64,000 bases of DNA from an uncultured Polaribacter sp. (GCF_947495205.1 NZ_CANLXV010000003.1:62001-126000); one strand, 5' to 3'. Shown: positions 36,537 to 46,591, counted from the stretch's first letter. Numbers and translations are program-made. The notes: generated from the sequence alone by a model not told the origin.

Positions 36537-37385
36537 TTACATTGCGCCCCATTCTTTTAAAGAAGCTTTGTTCATTTTTACATAACCAGCATTGTTTGCT
36601 TTTTCCGCTAATGCTAAAGATTGTTTTGCGGCAGCAATGGCAGTAGCTGTTTTACCTGCTTTTGCATGTATTAAAGATTGTTGTCTTAAAAACCAAAAAC
36701 GAGGCTTGTCAGATGTCATTTTTACAGCAGTATCAATCCATTCTTGTGCTTTATTAATGTCTTTTCCTGCTTGTAAATAATATACAGCTGCGCCATACAT
36801 ATCGTTTGCAGTTGGCCCGTTCATTACTTTATTAATACTACTAGAAACCATTTTATCTGTTGGCGTTTCAAATTTTAAACCTACATAAGTGTTTTCCCAC
36901 ATGATACCTAAAACTGCAGAATTGTTGGTTAAATCATCAAAAGTAATGGTAAAAGTTTCAATGGTAGATTTTACTTTTTGAGCATCTACAGTTACTTTTG
37001 CAGCAACTTTAGCATCATCCCAATTTCTTGGTGTTCCCCAGTTTGTAGCGTCTGTATACAACATAATATCCCAAGTTTTTTTACCAGGAATGGTGTATAC
37101 AGCATAAGTACCCGCTTTTAGCGTTTTACCATTAACCATAAAATCTGTAGAGAAGGTTAATTTGGTATTTGCATTAGCACCTGTTCTCCAAACTTTACCA
37201 TAATCTTGTAGACCTCCAAAGATTGTTCTTCCTTTCATACTTGGTCTAGAGTATTCTAAAGTTACATCTGTTAACCCAACTTTCTGCTCAATCTTTTGAG
37301 ATGGACTTGGTGCAGGAGTTTCAATTTGTGCATTGGTTACATAAGTTACAGCCAATACAAATAAGCTTAATATTATTTTTTTCAT
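36537..37385 (-). CDS. DUF2911 family exported protein
   Basis: 282 residues from the ATG at 37385, chosen over an upstream ATG because it starts a signal peptide (MKKIILSLFVLAVTYVTNAQ). The DUF2911 domain covers about 30-180, including DVTLEYSRPSMKGRTIFGGL, VWRTGANANTKLTF and AGTYAVYTIPG. The C-terminal 100 residues are helical and repeat-like (tetratricopeptide-style alpha pairs). Function unknown; the family is abundant in Bacteroidota. Divergent from the epimerase-like gene. Confidence 0.88.
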   Translation of the reverse strand: MKKIILSLFVLAVTYVTNAQIETPAPSPSQKIEQKVGLTDVTLEYSRPSMKGRTIFGGLQDYGKVWRTGANANTKLTFSTDFMVNGKTLKAGTYAVYTIPGKKTWDIMLYTDATNWGTPRNWDDAKVAAKVTVDAQKVKSTIETFTITFDDLTNNSAVLGIMWENTYVGLKFETPTDKMVSSSINKVMNGPTANDMYGAAVYYLQAGKDINKAQEWIDTAVKMTSDKPRFWFLRQQSLIHAKAGKTATAIAAAKQSLALAEKANNAGYVKMNKASLKEWGAM

Positions 37386-37406
37386 GATATAAATTATTAT
37401 TTGCTT

Positions 37407-37414
37407 CAAAATTA
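37407..37414 (-). promoter_or_regulatory. Candidate -7 box for the DUF2911 gene
   Basis: Reads TAATTTTG on the minus strand, matching TAnnTTTG, 21 bp before the ATG at 37385. Confidence 0.4.
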
Positions 37415-37463
37415 CAATTTCAAAAAACTGAATCTGTTAACAAAAGCTTAAATTAAAGTGCTG

Positions 37464-37471
37464 TATCTTTG
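37464..37471 (+). promoter_or_regulatory. Candidate -7 box for the epimerase-like gene
   Basis: TATCTTTG matches TAnnTTTG and ends 32 bp before the ATG at 37504. Together with the minus-strand box at 37407 it makes a divergent promoter region. Confidence 0.4.
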
Positions 37472-37503
37472 CTTTAATAATTTTAGAAATAGTTATTATA
37501 AAA

Positions 37504-38268
37504 ATGGATAAAATAAGTATTTTAGGCTGTGGTTGGTTAGGGAAACCCTTGGCAGTTTCTTTTTTAGAAAGTGGTTTTTCTGTTAAAGGATCTACAACTT
37601 CTATAGATAAAATTAAAGTTTTAGAAAAGCTAAATATTGAAACCCATTTAGTAAACATTACAGAAGTAAAAGGGTTAAATGCTTTTTTAGATGCTGATAT
37701 TTTAATAATTGCCATAACTTCCAAAGATATTGATGCTTTTAAAAATTTAATTGCTCAAATACAAGAATCAACAATTAAAAAGGTGATTTTTATAAGTTCT
37801 ACGTCTGTTTATCCTAGAAAAAATAAGGTTATGAATGAGGAAGATGAGGTTGTAGAAAATCATCCTTTAGTAACTATTGAAAATTTATTTACAGAAAACA
37901 CTTTTTTTACAACAACAATTATACGTTTTGCAGGTTTATTTGGTGGCGATAGACATCCTGCAAATTGGTTTAAAAATGGTAGAAAAATTCCACAACCTAA
38001 AGGTTTTGTAAATATGATTCATAGAGAAGATTGTATTGCTATTATTCAAGAAATTATCAAACAAAATTGTTGGAATACTACGTTTAATGCTTGTGCAAAT
38101 CATCATCCTACAAGAAAAGATTTTTATTTGAACGCAAGAGCAAGTAAAGGTTTAGAAATGCCTGTTTTTGAAGATAATGAAGTGTATGAATGGAAAATTA
38201 TTGGTTCTAAAAGGGTACAAGATGTTTTAGGATACACTTTTAAACATGATAATTTATTGCAGATATAA
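37504..38268 (+). CDS. NAD(P)-binding epimerase/dehydratase-like protein (YeeZ type)
   Basis: 254 residues with a Rossmann start (ISILGCGWLGKPLAVSFLES, glycine-rich loop) and an atypical SDR pattern: FISSTSVYP (Ser of the catalytic set), RFAGLFGGDRHPANWF, then a C-terminal part ending in GYTFKHDNL. It resembles the E. coli YeeZ group of extended SDR proteins. The classical YxxxK is not obvious, so catalytic activity is uncertain. Monocistronic; the substrate is unknown. Confidence 0.8.
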   Translation: MDKISILGCGWLGKPLAVSFLESGFSVKGSTTSIDKIKVLEKLNIETHLVNITEVKGLNAFLDADILIIAITSKDIDAFKNLIAQIQESTIKKVIFISSTSVYPRKNKVMNEEDEVVENHPLVTIENLFTENTFFTTTIIRFAGLFGGDRHPANWFKNGRKIPQPKGFVNMIHREDCIAIIQEIIKQNCWNTTFNACANHHPTRKDFYLNARASKGLEMPVFEDNEVYEWKIIGSKRVQDVLGYTFKHDNLLQI

Positions 38269-38376
38269 GTTGGTTGTTTCAACTTAAAGATGCAGCATTT
38301 TATTAAAAGTTTACAAGTTTTTTCTTTCAAAAAAAAATGCCGTATAAAGTTTTCTAATGAAGATAACTGCCAATTG

Positions 38377-40017
38377 TTAACTGTACTTTATTTTTCTAAA
38401 ATAATTAAAAATAAAGCCGAAAGCAAATAACAAAACTAAGGGCAAGCCAACATTTAAAAATTGCCAAAAACTACGTTCTTTAAACGTTTTTTGTTTGTCT
38501 AACATTCTAATCTGTAAAGATTTGTTTCTCAAGGTCATTAAGCCAGCATCGTCTAACAAATAATCTACAGCATTTAGCAGAAAATCTTTATTTGAAAAAG
38601 TTTGGTTGGTCCATTTATCACGATTTAAATCAAATGGTTTTCCTTTTAAAAGTTGATTTTTACTAACATCGCCATCAGCAATTACAATCATTTTATTAGC
38701 TGTAGACTTTTCTTTAAATAAATTGGTTACAAAAGGTTTTACACGGTTTTTGTATGCCGAATTAAATTCGCCTTCTAACAAAACAGAGAATAGTTGATAA
38801 CCACTTTTATAATCACTTTCTACCACTTCATTGGCAATAGACTGTAGCTCAATTATGGCTGGTGTACCTATTTTTTGTGTTAATAAAGAACTAACCAGTA
38901 AAGGTGTTTTTTTAAGATTGTTTTTTAAGGTATCTATTTGATTTGCAAATTGTAATCTTAAATTACCAATATTTTTGGTAATGGGATGTTTTGCATTACC
39001 ATTTACCAACGGATGATAAAACCAATCTAAATTTTTAAACTGTGTTTGGTTGCCAATAACACCTGTAGCTACTGGTATTTGTGCGCTATATAAATCTTTT
39101 ACCAAAGCATTATTAATTCTTATGCCGTAAGCAAATAACAAATCGGTTAAATTTAAATCTACTGGATAGGCTAGCATTTTACCATTATTGGCTAAACTAT
39201 CTTGTTCAGCTTGTAAATTGTCTAACATCCACAAAGTTTTACCACCATTTGTAATAAATTGATCTAACGTAAATTTTTCTTTTTCAGTAAACGCCTGTGT
39301 AGGTTTTGTAATTATAGCCAAGTCTAAATTGTTTAAATCTGTTAAGGTTTGTTGGGCATTACTAGCAACAGAATCTAAAGTAAATTTGGCTAATCTGTAT
39401 TTTTTAGCAACTTGGCTTAAAAAACTATATTGATAAATGTCTTCCAATTGACCATTACCTGTTATAATGGCAATTTTTTTTCTTTGTTTTGACGTAACAT
39501 TGTTAATTGCATTAGCAAAACCATATTCTAAATTTTCTATAGCTTTTTGCAATTGTTCTTCCTGTGATGTTGCAATGGCAGTTGGTAATAGAGATACAAT
39601 TTCAGTTTTTTTACCATAATTTATTGCTGCCCAAGGAAAAATAATGGCTTCAGATAATTTGCCATCCTCTTCCACAGTTAATTGACTTGGCATCATGCCT
39701 TTTTTTATCAATTTTTCTCTTATATTATCTGGGTTTTTAAAAGAAAAGGTAATGTTTTTATTTACAGCACTTAATTCTTCTAAATATTGGCGTGTTTCTG
39801 TTTGTAGTCTTTTAAATTCTGATGGGAATTCGCCTTCTAAATAAACAGTGATGTACAAAGATTTATCAACCTTATTTAATACCGTTTTTGTAGTTTTAGA
39901 AATGCTGTAACGCTGGTCTGCTGTTAAATCAAATCGTTTATAAAAAGATTGGCTTATAAAATTTAAAGCAAATAAAACGATAAATAAAATTGCCGTATTT
40001 TTTAGATTTTTATTCAT
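38377..40017 (-). CDS. gldG: Gliding motility ABC transporter auxiliary protein GldG
   Basis: 546 residues with an N-terminal membrane helix (about 7-25) and a C-terminal one (about 520-540), and a large extracytoplasmic domain between them. That domain includes TVYLEGEFPSEFKRLQTETR, a hallmark of the ABC-type auxiliary/substrate-binding family GldG. Works with GldF and the ATPase GldA in flavobacterial gliding. gldA is not in this window. Its start overlaps the end of gldF by 8 bp, so they are cotranslated. Confidence 0.95.
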   Translation of the reverse strand: MNKNLKNTAILFIVLFALNFISQSFYKRFDLTADQRYSISKTTKTVLNKVDKSLYITVYLEGEFPSEFKRLQTETRQYLEELSAVNKNITFSFKNPDNIREKLIKKGMMPSQLTVEEDGKLSEAIIFPWAAINYGKKTEIVSLLPTAIATSQEEQLQKAIENLEYGFANAINNVTSKQRKKIAIITGNGQLEDIYQYSFLSQVAKKYRLAKFTLDSVASNAQQTLTDLNNLDLAIITKPTQAFTEKEKFTLDQFITNGGKTLWMLDNLQAEQDSLANNGKMLAYPVDLNLTDLLFAYGIRINNALVKDLYSAQIPVATGVIGNQTQFKNLDWFYHPLVNGNAKHPITKNIGNLRLQFANQIDTLKNNLKKTPLLVSSLLTQKIGTPAIIELQSIANEVVESDYKSGYQLFSVLLEGEFNSAYKNRVKPFVTNLFKEKSTANKMIVIADGDVSKNQLLKGKPFDLNRDKWTNQTFSNKDFLLNAVDYLLDDAGLMTLRNKSLQIRMLDKQKTFKERSFWQFLNVGLPLVLLFAFGFIFNYFRKIKYS

Positions 40018-40726
40018 TGTCTAATTTGGTTTTAGTAATAAATAAAAAGAAAAAGGTTACACTTACAAAGTAAATTAAATCTCTAGTGTCTATAACACCT
40101 CTAGAAATACTTTTAAAATGTTGATGAATTCCAAAATTTTTAAGGCTTAAATTATTATCAACCAAATTAGCAATAGCATCAAAACCGTAATAAAAAAAGA
40201 ACGTGATAAAAACACCTAAAATAAAAGCCACAATTTGGTTTTTAGATATTGTGGACGTAAATAAGCCAATGCTAGTATAGCTTGCTGCTAAAAAAAGTAA
40301 ACCAATATAAGACCCTATAGTACTACCAAAATCTAAGTTTCCTGCAGGATTTCCTAAACTATAAATGGTATAAACATAAGTAAGTGTTGGTAATAAAGCA
40401 ATAATAACAAGTAGGAGTGAAGCCCAAAATTTACCCAATACAATTTGCCAATTAGAAATGGGTTTTGTTTGAAGTAATTCTATGGTTCCTGTATTTAATT
40501 CTTCTGAAAAACTTTTCATAGTAATTGCAGGTATTAAAAACAAAAACACCCAAGGAGCTAAATAAAAAAACGGATTTAAATCTGCAAAACCTGCATTTAG
40601 AATATTAAAATCGTCTTTAAAAATCCAAAGAAACAAGCCATTAACTAACAAGAAAACCCCAATTACCAAATACGCAATTGGGCTTGCAAAAAATGAGTTG
40701 AATTCTTTTTTTAGTATTGCTATCAA
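40010..40726 (-). CDS. gldF: Gliding motility ABC transporter permease GldF
   Basis: 238 residues, TTG start at 40726 (MIAILKKEFNSFFASPIAYL is the usual GldF start). Six hydrophobic segments, with the ABC-2 permease motif SFSEELNTGTIELLQTKPIS near residue 70. It forms the membrane channel of the GldA-F-G system. Operon with gldG. The conserved start context and length make the TTG call firm. Confidence 0.94.
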   Translation of the reverse strand: MIAILKKEFNSFFASPIAYLVIGVFLLVNGLFLWIFKDDFNILNAGFADLNPFFYLAPWVFLFLIPAITMKSFSEELNTGTIELLQTKPISNWQIVLGKFWASLLLVIIALLPTLTYVYTIYSLGNPAGNLDFGSTIGSYIGLLFLAASYTSIGLFTSTISKNQIVAFILGVFITFFFYYGFDAIANLVDNNLSLKNFGIHQHFKSISRGVIDTRDLIYFVSVTFFFLFITKTKLDNE

Positions 40727-40752
40727 ATTTTATTATTTATTTTTAAGAGTTT

Positions 40753-41313
40753 CTAAAGTTTTTTTAATTTCCAAATTCTATTATCTGGTATACCCAAATC
40801 TCTTCTTTCTGGTTGATATTTAAAATGATGTTTCTCTAACAACGCAATAGAAGCTAAATTATTTTTATGGGTAAAAGCTTCTATCGTTTTTAGTTTTAAT
40901 TTACTAAAACCAAACTGTAAAACAGCTTTTAAAGCTTCACTCATTATTCCTTTGTTTTGATATTTTGGCTTTAGTTTGTAACCAATTTCAGCATATTGAT
41001 CTGCTGTAGAAATTTGGTGTAAAACAATACTGCCAATAGTTTGTTTTTCGAATTTTATCAACCAAAAAACACGACTTTTATTTTTATAAAGCTGATCAAA
41101 ATTCATAATAAAAGTTTTGGCTTCAGCTAAAGTTTCAACTCTTTTAGTTACTATAAACTTGTTAATTTCTTCGCTTGAACGCAGTTTAAAAACTGCTGTA
41201 ACGTCGTTATGGTTATTTAAATCCGGCTTTTTTAAAACTAAGCGTTCCGTTTTTATTTCAGGAAAAATTTTAAAGTCGAAATTCATTTCACCACTTTTAT
41301 TTTGCTGCTTCAT
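40753..41313 (-). CDS. GNAT-family acetyltransferase (RimJ/RimL type)
   Basis: 186 residues from ATG 41313; ATG 41286 is an alternative that drops nine residues. GNAT motifs are IKTERLVLKKP at the start, then FWLIKFEKQTIGSIVLHQI, and an acetyl-CoA loop around AEIGYKLKPKYQNKGIMSEA. It closes with LKTIEAFTHKNNLASIALLE. Probably acetylates a protein N-terminus or small amine; the substrate cannot be told. Part of a run of minus-strand genes with short gaps down to gldF. Confidence 0.85.
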   Translation of the reverse strand: MKQQNKSGEMNFDFKIFPEIKTERLVLKKPDLNNHNDVTAVFKLRSSEEINKFIVTKRVETLAEAKTFIMNFDQLYKNKSRVFWLIKFEKQTIGSIVLHQISTADQYAEIGYKLKPKYQNKGIMSEALKAVLQFGFSKLKLKTIEAFTHKNNLASIALLEKHHFKYQPERRDLGIPDNRIWKLKKL

Positions 41314-41325
41314 AATTTAAAGAAA

Positions 41326-41622
41326 CTAAACCAAACTTGCTTTCTTATCAACACTCCAAGCTTCTGGTTTATTGTTAAAGTAGGTTTTGGTTTCTTGCCA
41401 AGTTTCTTTAAAGAAAACTGAATTTCTATAATTTTCTAAATCAGATGCTGTTTGCCAATAAGAATAGGTAAAAAAGATTTCAGTATTATTTTTGTCTTGA
41501 TATAGTTCTAACAATTGGCATCCTTTAGAAGCTTTTATGCGTTCTTTTTTGGCTTCAAACATTTCTAAAAATGCAGGAATATGCTTTTTGTGAAAACTCA
41601 TTTTTACAATTCTTACCAACAT
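41326..41622 (-). CDS. Antibiotic biosynthesis monooxygenase (ABM) domain protein
   Basis: 98 residues, one dimeric ferredoxin-like ABM domain: VRIVKMSFHKKHIPAFLEMF, SKGCQLLELYQDKNN, FFTYSYWQTASDLENYRNS. Members include quinol or heme monooxygenases and many of unknown activity; no diagnostic active-site residue is visible. It lies 8 bp after the SAM hydrolase gene and 12 bp before the acetyltransferase gene, so likely one operon. Confidence 0.85.
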   Translation of the reverse strand: MLVRIVKMSFHKKHIPAFLEMFEAKKERIKASKGCQLLELYQDKNNTEIFFTYSYWQTASDLENYRNSVFFKETWQETKTYFNNKPEAWSVDKKASLV

Positions 41623-41630
41623 ATATTTAT

Positions 41631-42491
41631 TTACTTTAAGGTAATATATTCCTCTTTAGGTTCATTAATAAAATTAATGGTAATAGCATCTCTATAATCT
41701 AAACCCAATAAAGAACTTGCGCCACCAACAGTGCCCAAATTACTCCTATAAATGGCTAATTCTAAAAAAGAGGCAGAATTAAAAAGGGCTAACTTGTGCC
41801 CTTCATATTGTTGGTTGGTATATGCAGGGTTGCTAGCAACTTCATTATATTTCGTAAAAATTTTAGTAAAAATGTGCTTTTTTGCTAAAATTTGATAGTT
41901 TCTTCCTTTACCAATATCTGTAAACATTTTTTTGGTAATGTTGGTTATGGCATTTCCATAATTATCAATATAAATAATACCACCAATAATTTGTGTTTCT
42001 TCTTGGTTTGCTTTGGGTTGTATTTCTATAATTTTTTTAAAATCTGTTATTTCTTTTCCAATAACTGCCAAATTTCCGCCTCTGGCGATAAAACAAGCCA
42101 CTTGCACAAAAACGTCTAAAACCGGAAAACTACTTTCTATTCTATCATGAATATTAATTTCTACAATTCTAGATGGTTTAATTTCTGAGGCAATCATAGC
42201 AATTAATCCGTTGTCTGGACACACAAAAAAATGACCATCTAATTCTAAAGCAATATGTTTATTGTGTATGCTCAATTCAGAATCTACACCAACAATATGT
42301 ATGGTTCCTTTAGGAAAACTTTTATAAGAGTTTTTTAAAATATAAGCCGTTTGTGTAATGTTAAAAGGAGATATTTCGTGCGTAATATCAACAATTTTAG
42401 CTTCTGGTAATTCTGAATAAATTGCACCTTTAACAGCGCCAACAAAGTGGTCTTTTGTCCCAAAATCTGTAGTAAGAGTTATAAAAGACAT
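41631..42491 (-). CDS. SAM hydrolase / SAM hydroxide adenosyltransferase (DUF62)
   Basis: 286 residues with the DUF62 (chlorinase/fluorinase-like) pattern: TLTTDFGTKDHFVGAVKG at the N-terminus, IVDITHEISPFNI, AYILKNSYKSFPKGTIHIVG, FVCPDNGLIAMI, and a C-terminal beta domain (GGIIYIDNYGNAITNIT). Most bacterial members split S-adenosylmethionine into adenosine and methionine using water rather than halide. The halide-specific loop cannot be identified, so hydrolysis is the likelier activity. Divergent from phoH. Confidence 0.9.
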   Translation of the reverse strand: MSFITLTTDFGTKDHFVGAVKGAIYSELPEAKIVDITHEISPFNITQTAYILKNSYKSFPKGTIHIVGVDSELSIHNKHIALELDGHFFVCPDNGLIAMIASEIKPSRIVEINIHDRIESSFPVLDVFVQVACFIARGGNLAVIGKEITDFKKIIEIQPKANQEETQIIGGIIYIDNYGNAITNITKKMFTDIGKGRNYQILAKKHIFTKIFTKYNEVASNPAYTNQQYEGHKLALFNSASFLELAIYRSNLGTVGGASSLLGLDYRDAITINFINEPKEEYITLK

Positions 42492-42619
42492 GGTTATTTT
42501 TCTGTTAATTAAGTTGTGAAAAAGTTATTTGATATTTTATACAAATCTAGTGAATTTAGAAATTTTATTAGTTATTTTTATTTGAAATAAAATAACCTTT
42601 TCTAAAAAACAATAATTAT

Positions 42620-43573
42620 TTGAACGAGCGCGTAATAGAGTTAGAAGAAGTAAATCCAAAAGATTTTTTTGGTGCCCATAATAGTACTATAGAACAATTA
42701 AAAAGATATTTTCCGAAATTGAAAATTGTGGCAAGAGGTGCTAAAATTAAAATTTATGGAGCTGTAGATGATTTAGATGAATTTGAAATTCGTTTAGAAC
42801 GTTTAATTAGGTATTATGAACGCTACAATAAACTAGACGAAAATAGTATTGAGCGCATATTAACATCAACCGGAAATGAAGAAAAAACAACTGCCGCAAA
42901 AAACGCGAAAGATGTTTTGGTACATGGCGTTTCTGGTAAACTAATTAAGGCGCAAACTCAAAATCAGCGTAAAATGGTTAGTTTAATGGCTAAAAATGAT
43001 ATGCTTTTTGCTGTTGGTCCTGCTGGAACAGGAAAAACCTATACAGCCGTTGCTTTAGCTGTAAAAGCATTAAAAGAAAAAGAAGTTAGGCGTATTATTT
43101 TAACAAGACCTGCTGTAGAATCTGGCGAAAATTTAGGGTTTTTACCGGGCGATTTAAAAGAGAAATTAGATCCTTACATGCAACCTTTATATGATGGTTT
43201 AAGAGATATGATTCCGCATGAAAGATTAGAATCTTATTTAGAAAAAGGCGTAATACAAATTGCACCTTTAGCATTTATGCGTGGTAGAACTTTAGACAAT
43301 GCATTTGTGATTTTAGATGAAGCCCAAAACACAACACATGCCCAAATGAAAATGTTTTTAACAAGAATGGGTAAAAGTGCAAAGTTTATAATTACAGGAG
43401 ATCCTGGTCAAATAGATTTGCCAAGAAAACAAGTATCTGGTTTAAAAGAATCTTTATTGGCTTTAAAAGATATAGAAGGTATCGCTCAAGTATATTTAGA
43501 TGATAAAGATGTGGTAAGGCATAAATTGGTTAAAAAAATAATTACTGCGTACAAAAGTATAGAAACAGAATAA
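42620..43573 (+). CDS. phoH: PhoH-like ATPase
   Basis: 317 residues, TTG start at 42620 (NERVIELEEVNPKDFFGAHN); no ATG lies in a suitable place and the N-terminus aligns with the family. Walker A GPAGTGKT at 133-140. Walker B VILDEAQN with D233-E234. The KH-like N-terminal domain (KLKIVARGAKIKIYG) is the usual companion. PhoH proteins are cytoplasmic ATPases linked to RNA metabolism, with role still debated. Its stop overlaps the next start (TAATG). Confidence 0.93.
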   Translation: MNERVIELEEVNPKDFFGAHNSTIEQLKRYFPKLKIVARGAKIKIYGAVDDLDEFEIRLERLIRYYERYNKLDENSIERILTSTGNEEKTTAAKNAKDVLVHGVSGKLIKAQTQNQRKMVSLMAKNDMLFAVGPAGTGKTYTAVALAVKALKEKEVRRIILTRPAVESGENLGFLPGDLKEKLDPYMQPLYDGLRDMIPHERLESYLEKGVIQIAPLAFMRGRTLDNAFVILDEAQNTTHAQMKMFLTRMGKSAKFIITGDPGQIDLPRKQVSGLKESLLALKDIEGIAQVYLDDKDVVRHKLVKKIITAYKSIETE

Positions 43574-44190
43574 TGAAGTTTAAAAAGAAAAAATTAGATT
43601 TACAAGACTTATTCTATATTGCTTATTTGTATTTAATTATTTTAGGAATTGTTAGTGATGCTATTTTTTACGGAATTTTTGGAATTTCTTATTTAAATTA
43701 TACAACCATTTTAGATGCTTTAATTTCTCCCATAAGTTTGTTAATAAACAATTGGGTATTGGCAGTTGCTCTAGGAATTATGTTTACTTTATTGTATGTG
43801 TATTTAACAAAATGGGCTCCAAAATTGTATAAAAAATTAAGGGTAAAGAAATGGTACCAAAAGTTGTATAATATTGAGAAATACGATAAAAGATATGCAG
43901 CTTTAGAAAATAAAAAGAATCTTTTACCAGGTTTAATGTTTTTGTTTTTTCTGTTGTTTGTTTCTATGAGAACTGGCTTGGGACTTGGTTTAAAGCACAA
44001 ATATCAAGAGAAAGAAATTGTACCAAATTATACACTAATATTTAAAAATAATGAAAGATTAGATGTTAGAAAAGTTGGCCAAAATTCTGCATATTTCTTC
44101 TATTTTATTCCTGGAGAAAAAGTAATTACAGCAACACCAATTGCAGACAATTTAAAGCAAATAAAAGTATTGCAAAAGAAAAAGAAATAA
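43573..44190 (+). CDS. Hypothetical membrane protein coupled to phoH
   Basis: 205 residues; ATG shares one base with the phoH stop. Hydrophobic segments at about 13-32, 36-50, 62-80 and 118-137, with a basic middle ([19 protein letters not shown]) and a soluble C-terminal domain ending KVLQKKKK. No family recognised. The tight coupling suggests it is cotranslated with PhoH, though the pair may simply share a transcript. Confidence 0.78.
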   Translation: MKFKKKKLDLQDLFYIAYLYLIILGIVSDAIFYGIFGISYLNYTTILDALISPISLLINNWVLAVALGIMFTLLYVYLTKWAPKLYKKLRVKKWYQKLYNIEKYDKRYAALENKKNLLPGLMFLFFLLFVSMRTGLGLGLKHKYQEKEIVPNYTLIFKNNERLDVRKVGQNSAYFFYFIPGEKVITATPIADNLKQIKVLQKKKK

Positions 44191-44203
44191 AGCTAGAAAA
44201 GCG

Positions 44204-44211
44204 TATTTTTG
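44204..44211 (+). promoter_or_regulatory. Candidate -7 box for purC
   Basis: TATTTTTG matches TAnnTTTG and ends 40 bp before the purC ATG. No -33 element is clear. Confidence 0.4.
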
Positions 44212-44251
44212 CAGCCAGCAACCACAAAATAAAAACCATCAACTAAAAAAG

Positions 44252-45199
44252 ATGAATACAATTAACGAAACAAATTTTAAGTTTCCCAAACAAAAATCTG
44301 TTTATAAAGGTAAGGTTAGAGAAGTTTATAATATAAATGACGACCTTTTGGTAATGATTGCCACAGATAGATTGTCTGCGTTTGATGTGATTTTACCGCG
44401 TCAAATTCCGTTTAAAGGACAAATTTTAAATCAGATTGCAACTAAAATGATGAATGATACCGCAGATATTGTTCCCAATTGGTTGATTGCAAATCCAGAT
44501 GAAAATGTTGCTGTAGGGCATTTGTGCGAACCTTTTAAAGTAGAAATGGTAATTAGAGGTTATCTTTCTGGGCATGCTGCTAGAGAATATAAAGCAGGCA
44601 AAAGAATGCTTTGTGGTGTTGCAATGGCAAACGGTTTGGTAGAAAATGATAAATTTCCTGAACCTATAATAACACCTTCAACCAAAGCAGATAATGGTGA
44701 ACATGATGAGGATATTTCTAGAGAAAACATACTTTCTCAAGGAATTGTTGCTGAAGAAGATTATATTGTTTTAGAAAAATATACCAGAGCTTTGTTTCAA
44801 AGAGGAACAGAAATAGCAGCAAAAAGAGGCTTAATTTTAGTAGATACCAAATACGAATTTGGTAAAACTAAAGAAGGTGAAATTGTATTGATAGATGAAA
44901 TTCATACACCAGATTCATCGCGTTATTTCTATGCAGAAGGTTACCAAGAAAGACAAAATAAAGGAGAAGCACAAAAACAATTGTCTAAAGAATTTGTAAG
45001 ACAGTGGTTAATAGAAAACGGTTTTCAAGGAAAAGAGGGCCAGCAAATTCCTGCAATGTCAGATGAAAAAATCTTAGAAATTTCTAATAGATATATAGAA
45101 TTATACGAGCAAATTACAGGAGAAAGTTTCGTAAAAGCTTCCACAGAAAATGTGTTGCATAGAATTGAGAAGAATGTACTTCAATTTTTAGACAAATAA
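44252..45199 (+). CDS. purC: Phosphoribosylaminoimidazole-succinocarboxamide synthase
   Basis: 315 residues. Condenses CAIR with aspartate (ATP-dependent) in purine synthesis. Motifs: [20 protein letters not shown] at the N-terminal ATP lobe, [30 protein letters not shown], and [17 protein letters not shown]. It is the longer type (about 300 residues) found in Bacteroidota and yeast rather than the 237-residue enterobacterial form. It shares a direction with fabV, 120 bp on. Confidence 0.97.
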   Translation: MNTINETNFKFPKQKSVYKGKVREVYNINDDLLVMIATDRLSAFDVILPRQIPFKGQILNQIATKMMNDTADIVPNWLIANPDENVAVGHLCEPFKVEMVIRGYLSGHAAREYKAGKRMLCGVAMANGLVENDKFPEPIITPSTKADNGEHDEDISRENILSQGIVAEEDYIVLEKYTRALFQRGTEIAAKRGLILVDTKYEFGKTKEGEIVLIDEIHTPDSSRYFYAEGYQERQNKGEAQKQLSKEFVRQWLIENGFQGKEGQQIPAMSDEKILEISNRYIELYEQITGESFVKASTENVLHRIEKNVLQFLDK

Positions 45200-45319
45200 A
45201 TTTTTAAAACTTTTACGATTTAAATAAACACTAATTTTAGTTTTATGTTTTTGGTTTTATTCAAAACTAATAACAAACAACTAACTAACAACTAACAACA
45301 AATAACTAACAATTAAAAA

Positions 45320-46507
45320 ATGATTATAGAACCAAGAACAAGAGGCTTTATTTGTTTAACATCACATCCAACAGGTTGTGCGCAAAATGTAAAAGACCAA
45401 ATAGCTTATGTAAAATCCAAAGGAAAAATAGAAGGTGCAAAAAAAGTATTAGTAATTGGCTCTTCTACAGGTTTTGGGTTGGCATCTAGAATAACCAGTG
45501 CTTTTGGTTCAGATGCTGCTACTATTGGTGTATTTTTTGATAAACCTGCCACAGAAGGCAGACCAGGTTCTCCAGGATATTACAACACTGCCGCTTTTGA
45601 GCAAGAAGCACATGCAGCAGGTTTGTATGCAAAAAGTATAAATGGCGATGCTTTTTCTAATGAAATAAAAGAGCAGGTTGTAAATTTAATTAAAGAAGAT
45701 TTAGGTAAAATAGATTTGGTAATTTACAGTTTGGCTTCGCCAATTAGAAAACACCCAGTTAGTGGTAAAAGATTTAAATCTACTTTAAAACCAATAGGAG
45801 AAGTTTTTACCAATAAAACGGTAGATTTTCATACAGGTAACGTATCAGAAATTTCTATAAATCCTGCAGAAGGAGAAGATGTAGCAAATACAGTTACTGT
45901 AATGGGCGGCGAAGATTGGAAAATGTGGATGGATGCTTTGCAAGAAGCAAATGTTTTAGAAGAAGGTGCAACAACTGTTGCGTATTCTTACATTGGCCCA
46001 GACGTTACAAAACCGGTTTATAGAAATGGAACAATTGGTGCAGCTAAAGATCATTTAGAAGCCACAGCTTTTGAAATTGCAGAAGATTTAAAAACAATAG
46101 GAGGTAAGGCTTATGTTTCTGTAAATAAGGCATTGGTTACACAAGCAAGTTCTGCAATTCCTGTAATTCCATTATACATTTCTTTATTATTTAAAATAAT
46201 GAAAGAAAAAGGAATTCATGAAGGTTGCATAGAACAAATACAGCGTTTGTATAGCCAACGCTTATTTGGTGGTAGTTTAGATTTAGATGATAAAGGCAGA
46301 ATAAGAGTAGACGATTGGGAAATGCGTGAAGATGTACAAGCAGAAATTGCTGCACTTTGGCAAAAAGCAACTACAGAAAACTTAGCAGAATTAGGAGATT
46401 TAGAAGGCTACAGCAATGAGTTTTTTAAATTATTTGGCTTTAAAGTACCAGGAGTAGATTACACAGCAGATGTAAATGAAGTGGTTGCCATACCAAGTGA
46501 GCAGTAA
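45320..46507 (+). CDS. fabV: Trans-2-enoyl-ACP/CoA reductase
   Basis: 395 residues. Performs the last, NAD(P)H-dependent reduction of each fatty acid elongation cycle. The FabV/Ter signature is present: IIEPRTRGFICLTSHPTGCA, the Rossmann loop VLVIGSSTGFGLASR, VIYSLASPIRKHP, and YSYIGPDVTKP with a Lys eight residues beyond the catalytic Tyr. Preceded by a low-complexity leader of ACTAAC repeats (45260-45315), followed by a terminator. Confidence 0.97.
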   Translation: MIIEPRTRGFICLTSHPTGCAQNVKDQIAYVKSKGKIEGAKKVLVIGSSTGFGLASRITSAFGSDAATIGVFFDKPATEGRPGSPGYYNTAAFEQEAHAAGLYAKSINGDAFSNEIKEQVVNLIKEDLGKIDLVIYSLASPIRKHPVSGKRFKSTLKPIGEVFTNKTVDFHTGNVSEISINPAEGEDVANTVTVMGGEDWKMWMDALQEANVLEEGATTVAYSYIGPDVTKPVYRNGTIGAAKDHLEATAFEIAEDLKTIGGKAYVSVNKALVTQASSAIPVIPLYISLLFKIMKEKGIHEGCIEQIQRLYSQRLFGGSLDLDDKGRIRVDDWEMREDVQAEIAALWQKATTENLAELGDLEGYSNEFFKLFGFKVPGVDYTADVNEVVAIPSEQ

Positions 46508-46530
46508 AATTAAAACACATAACTTATAGA

Positions 46531-46576
46531 AACCTCACAGTTGTTTAAATGCTTTTAAATACTGTGAGGTTTTTTG
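46531..46576 (+). terminator. Rho-independent terminator of fabV
   Basis: AACCTCACAGT (46531-46541) pairs with ACTGTGAGGTT (46561-46571), loop of 19 bases, then a T-run. It lies 24 bp after the fabV stop and just before the next TTG start. Confidence 0.85.
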
Positions 46577-46591
46577 TAAAATAGCATTTTT

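Noticed and set aside
45260..45315. ACTAAC-rich tract before fabV as a promoter or origin repeat
   Set aside because: Simple low-complexity leader; no -7/-33 match and no iteron-like spacing.
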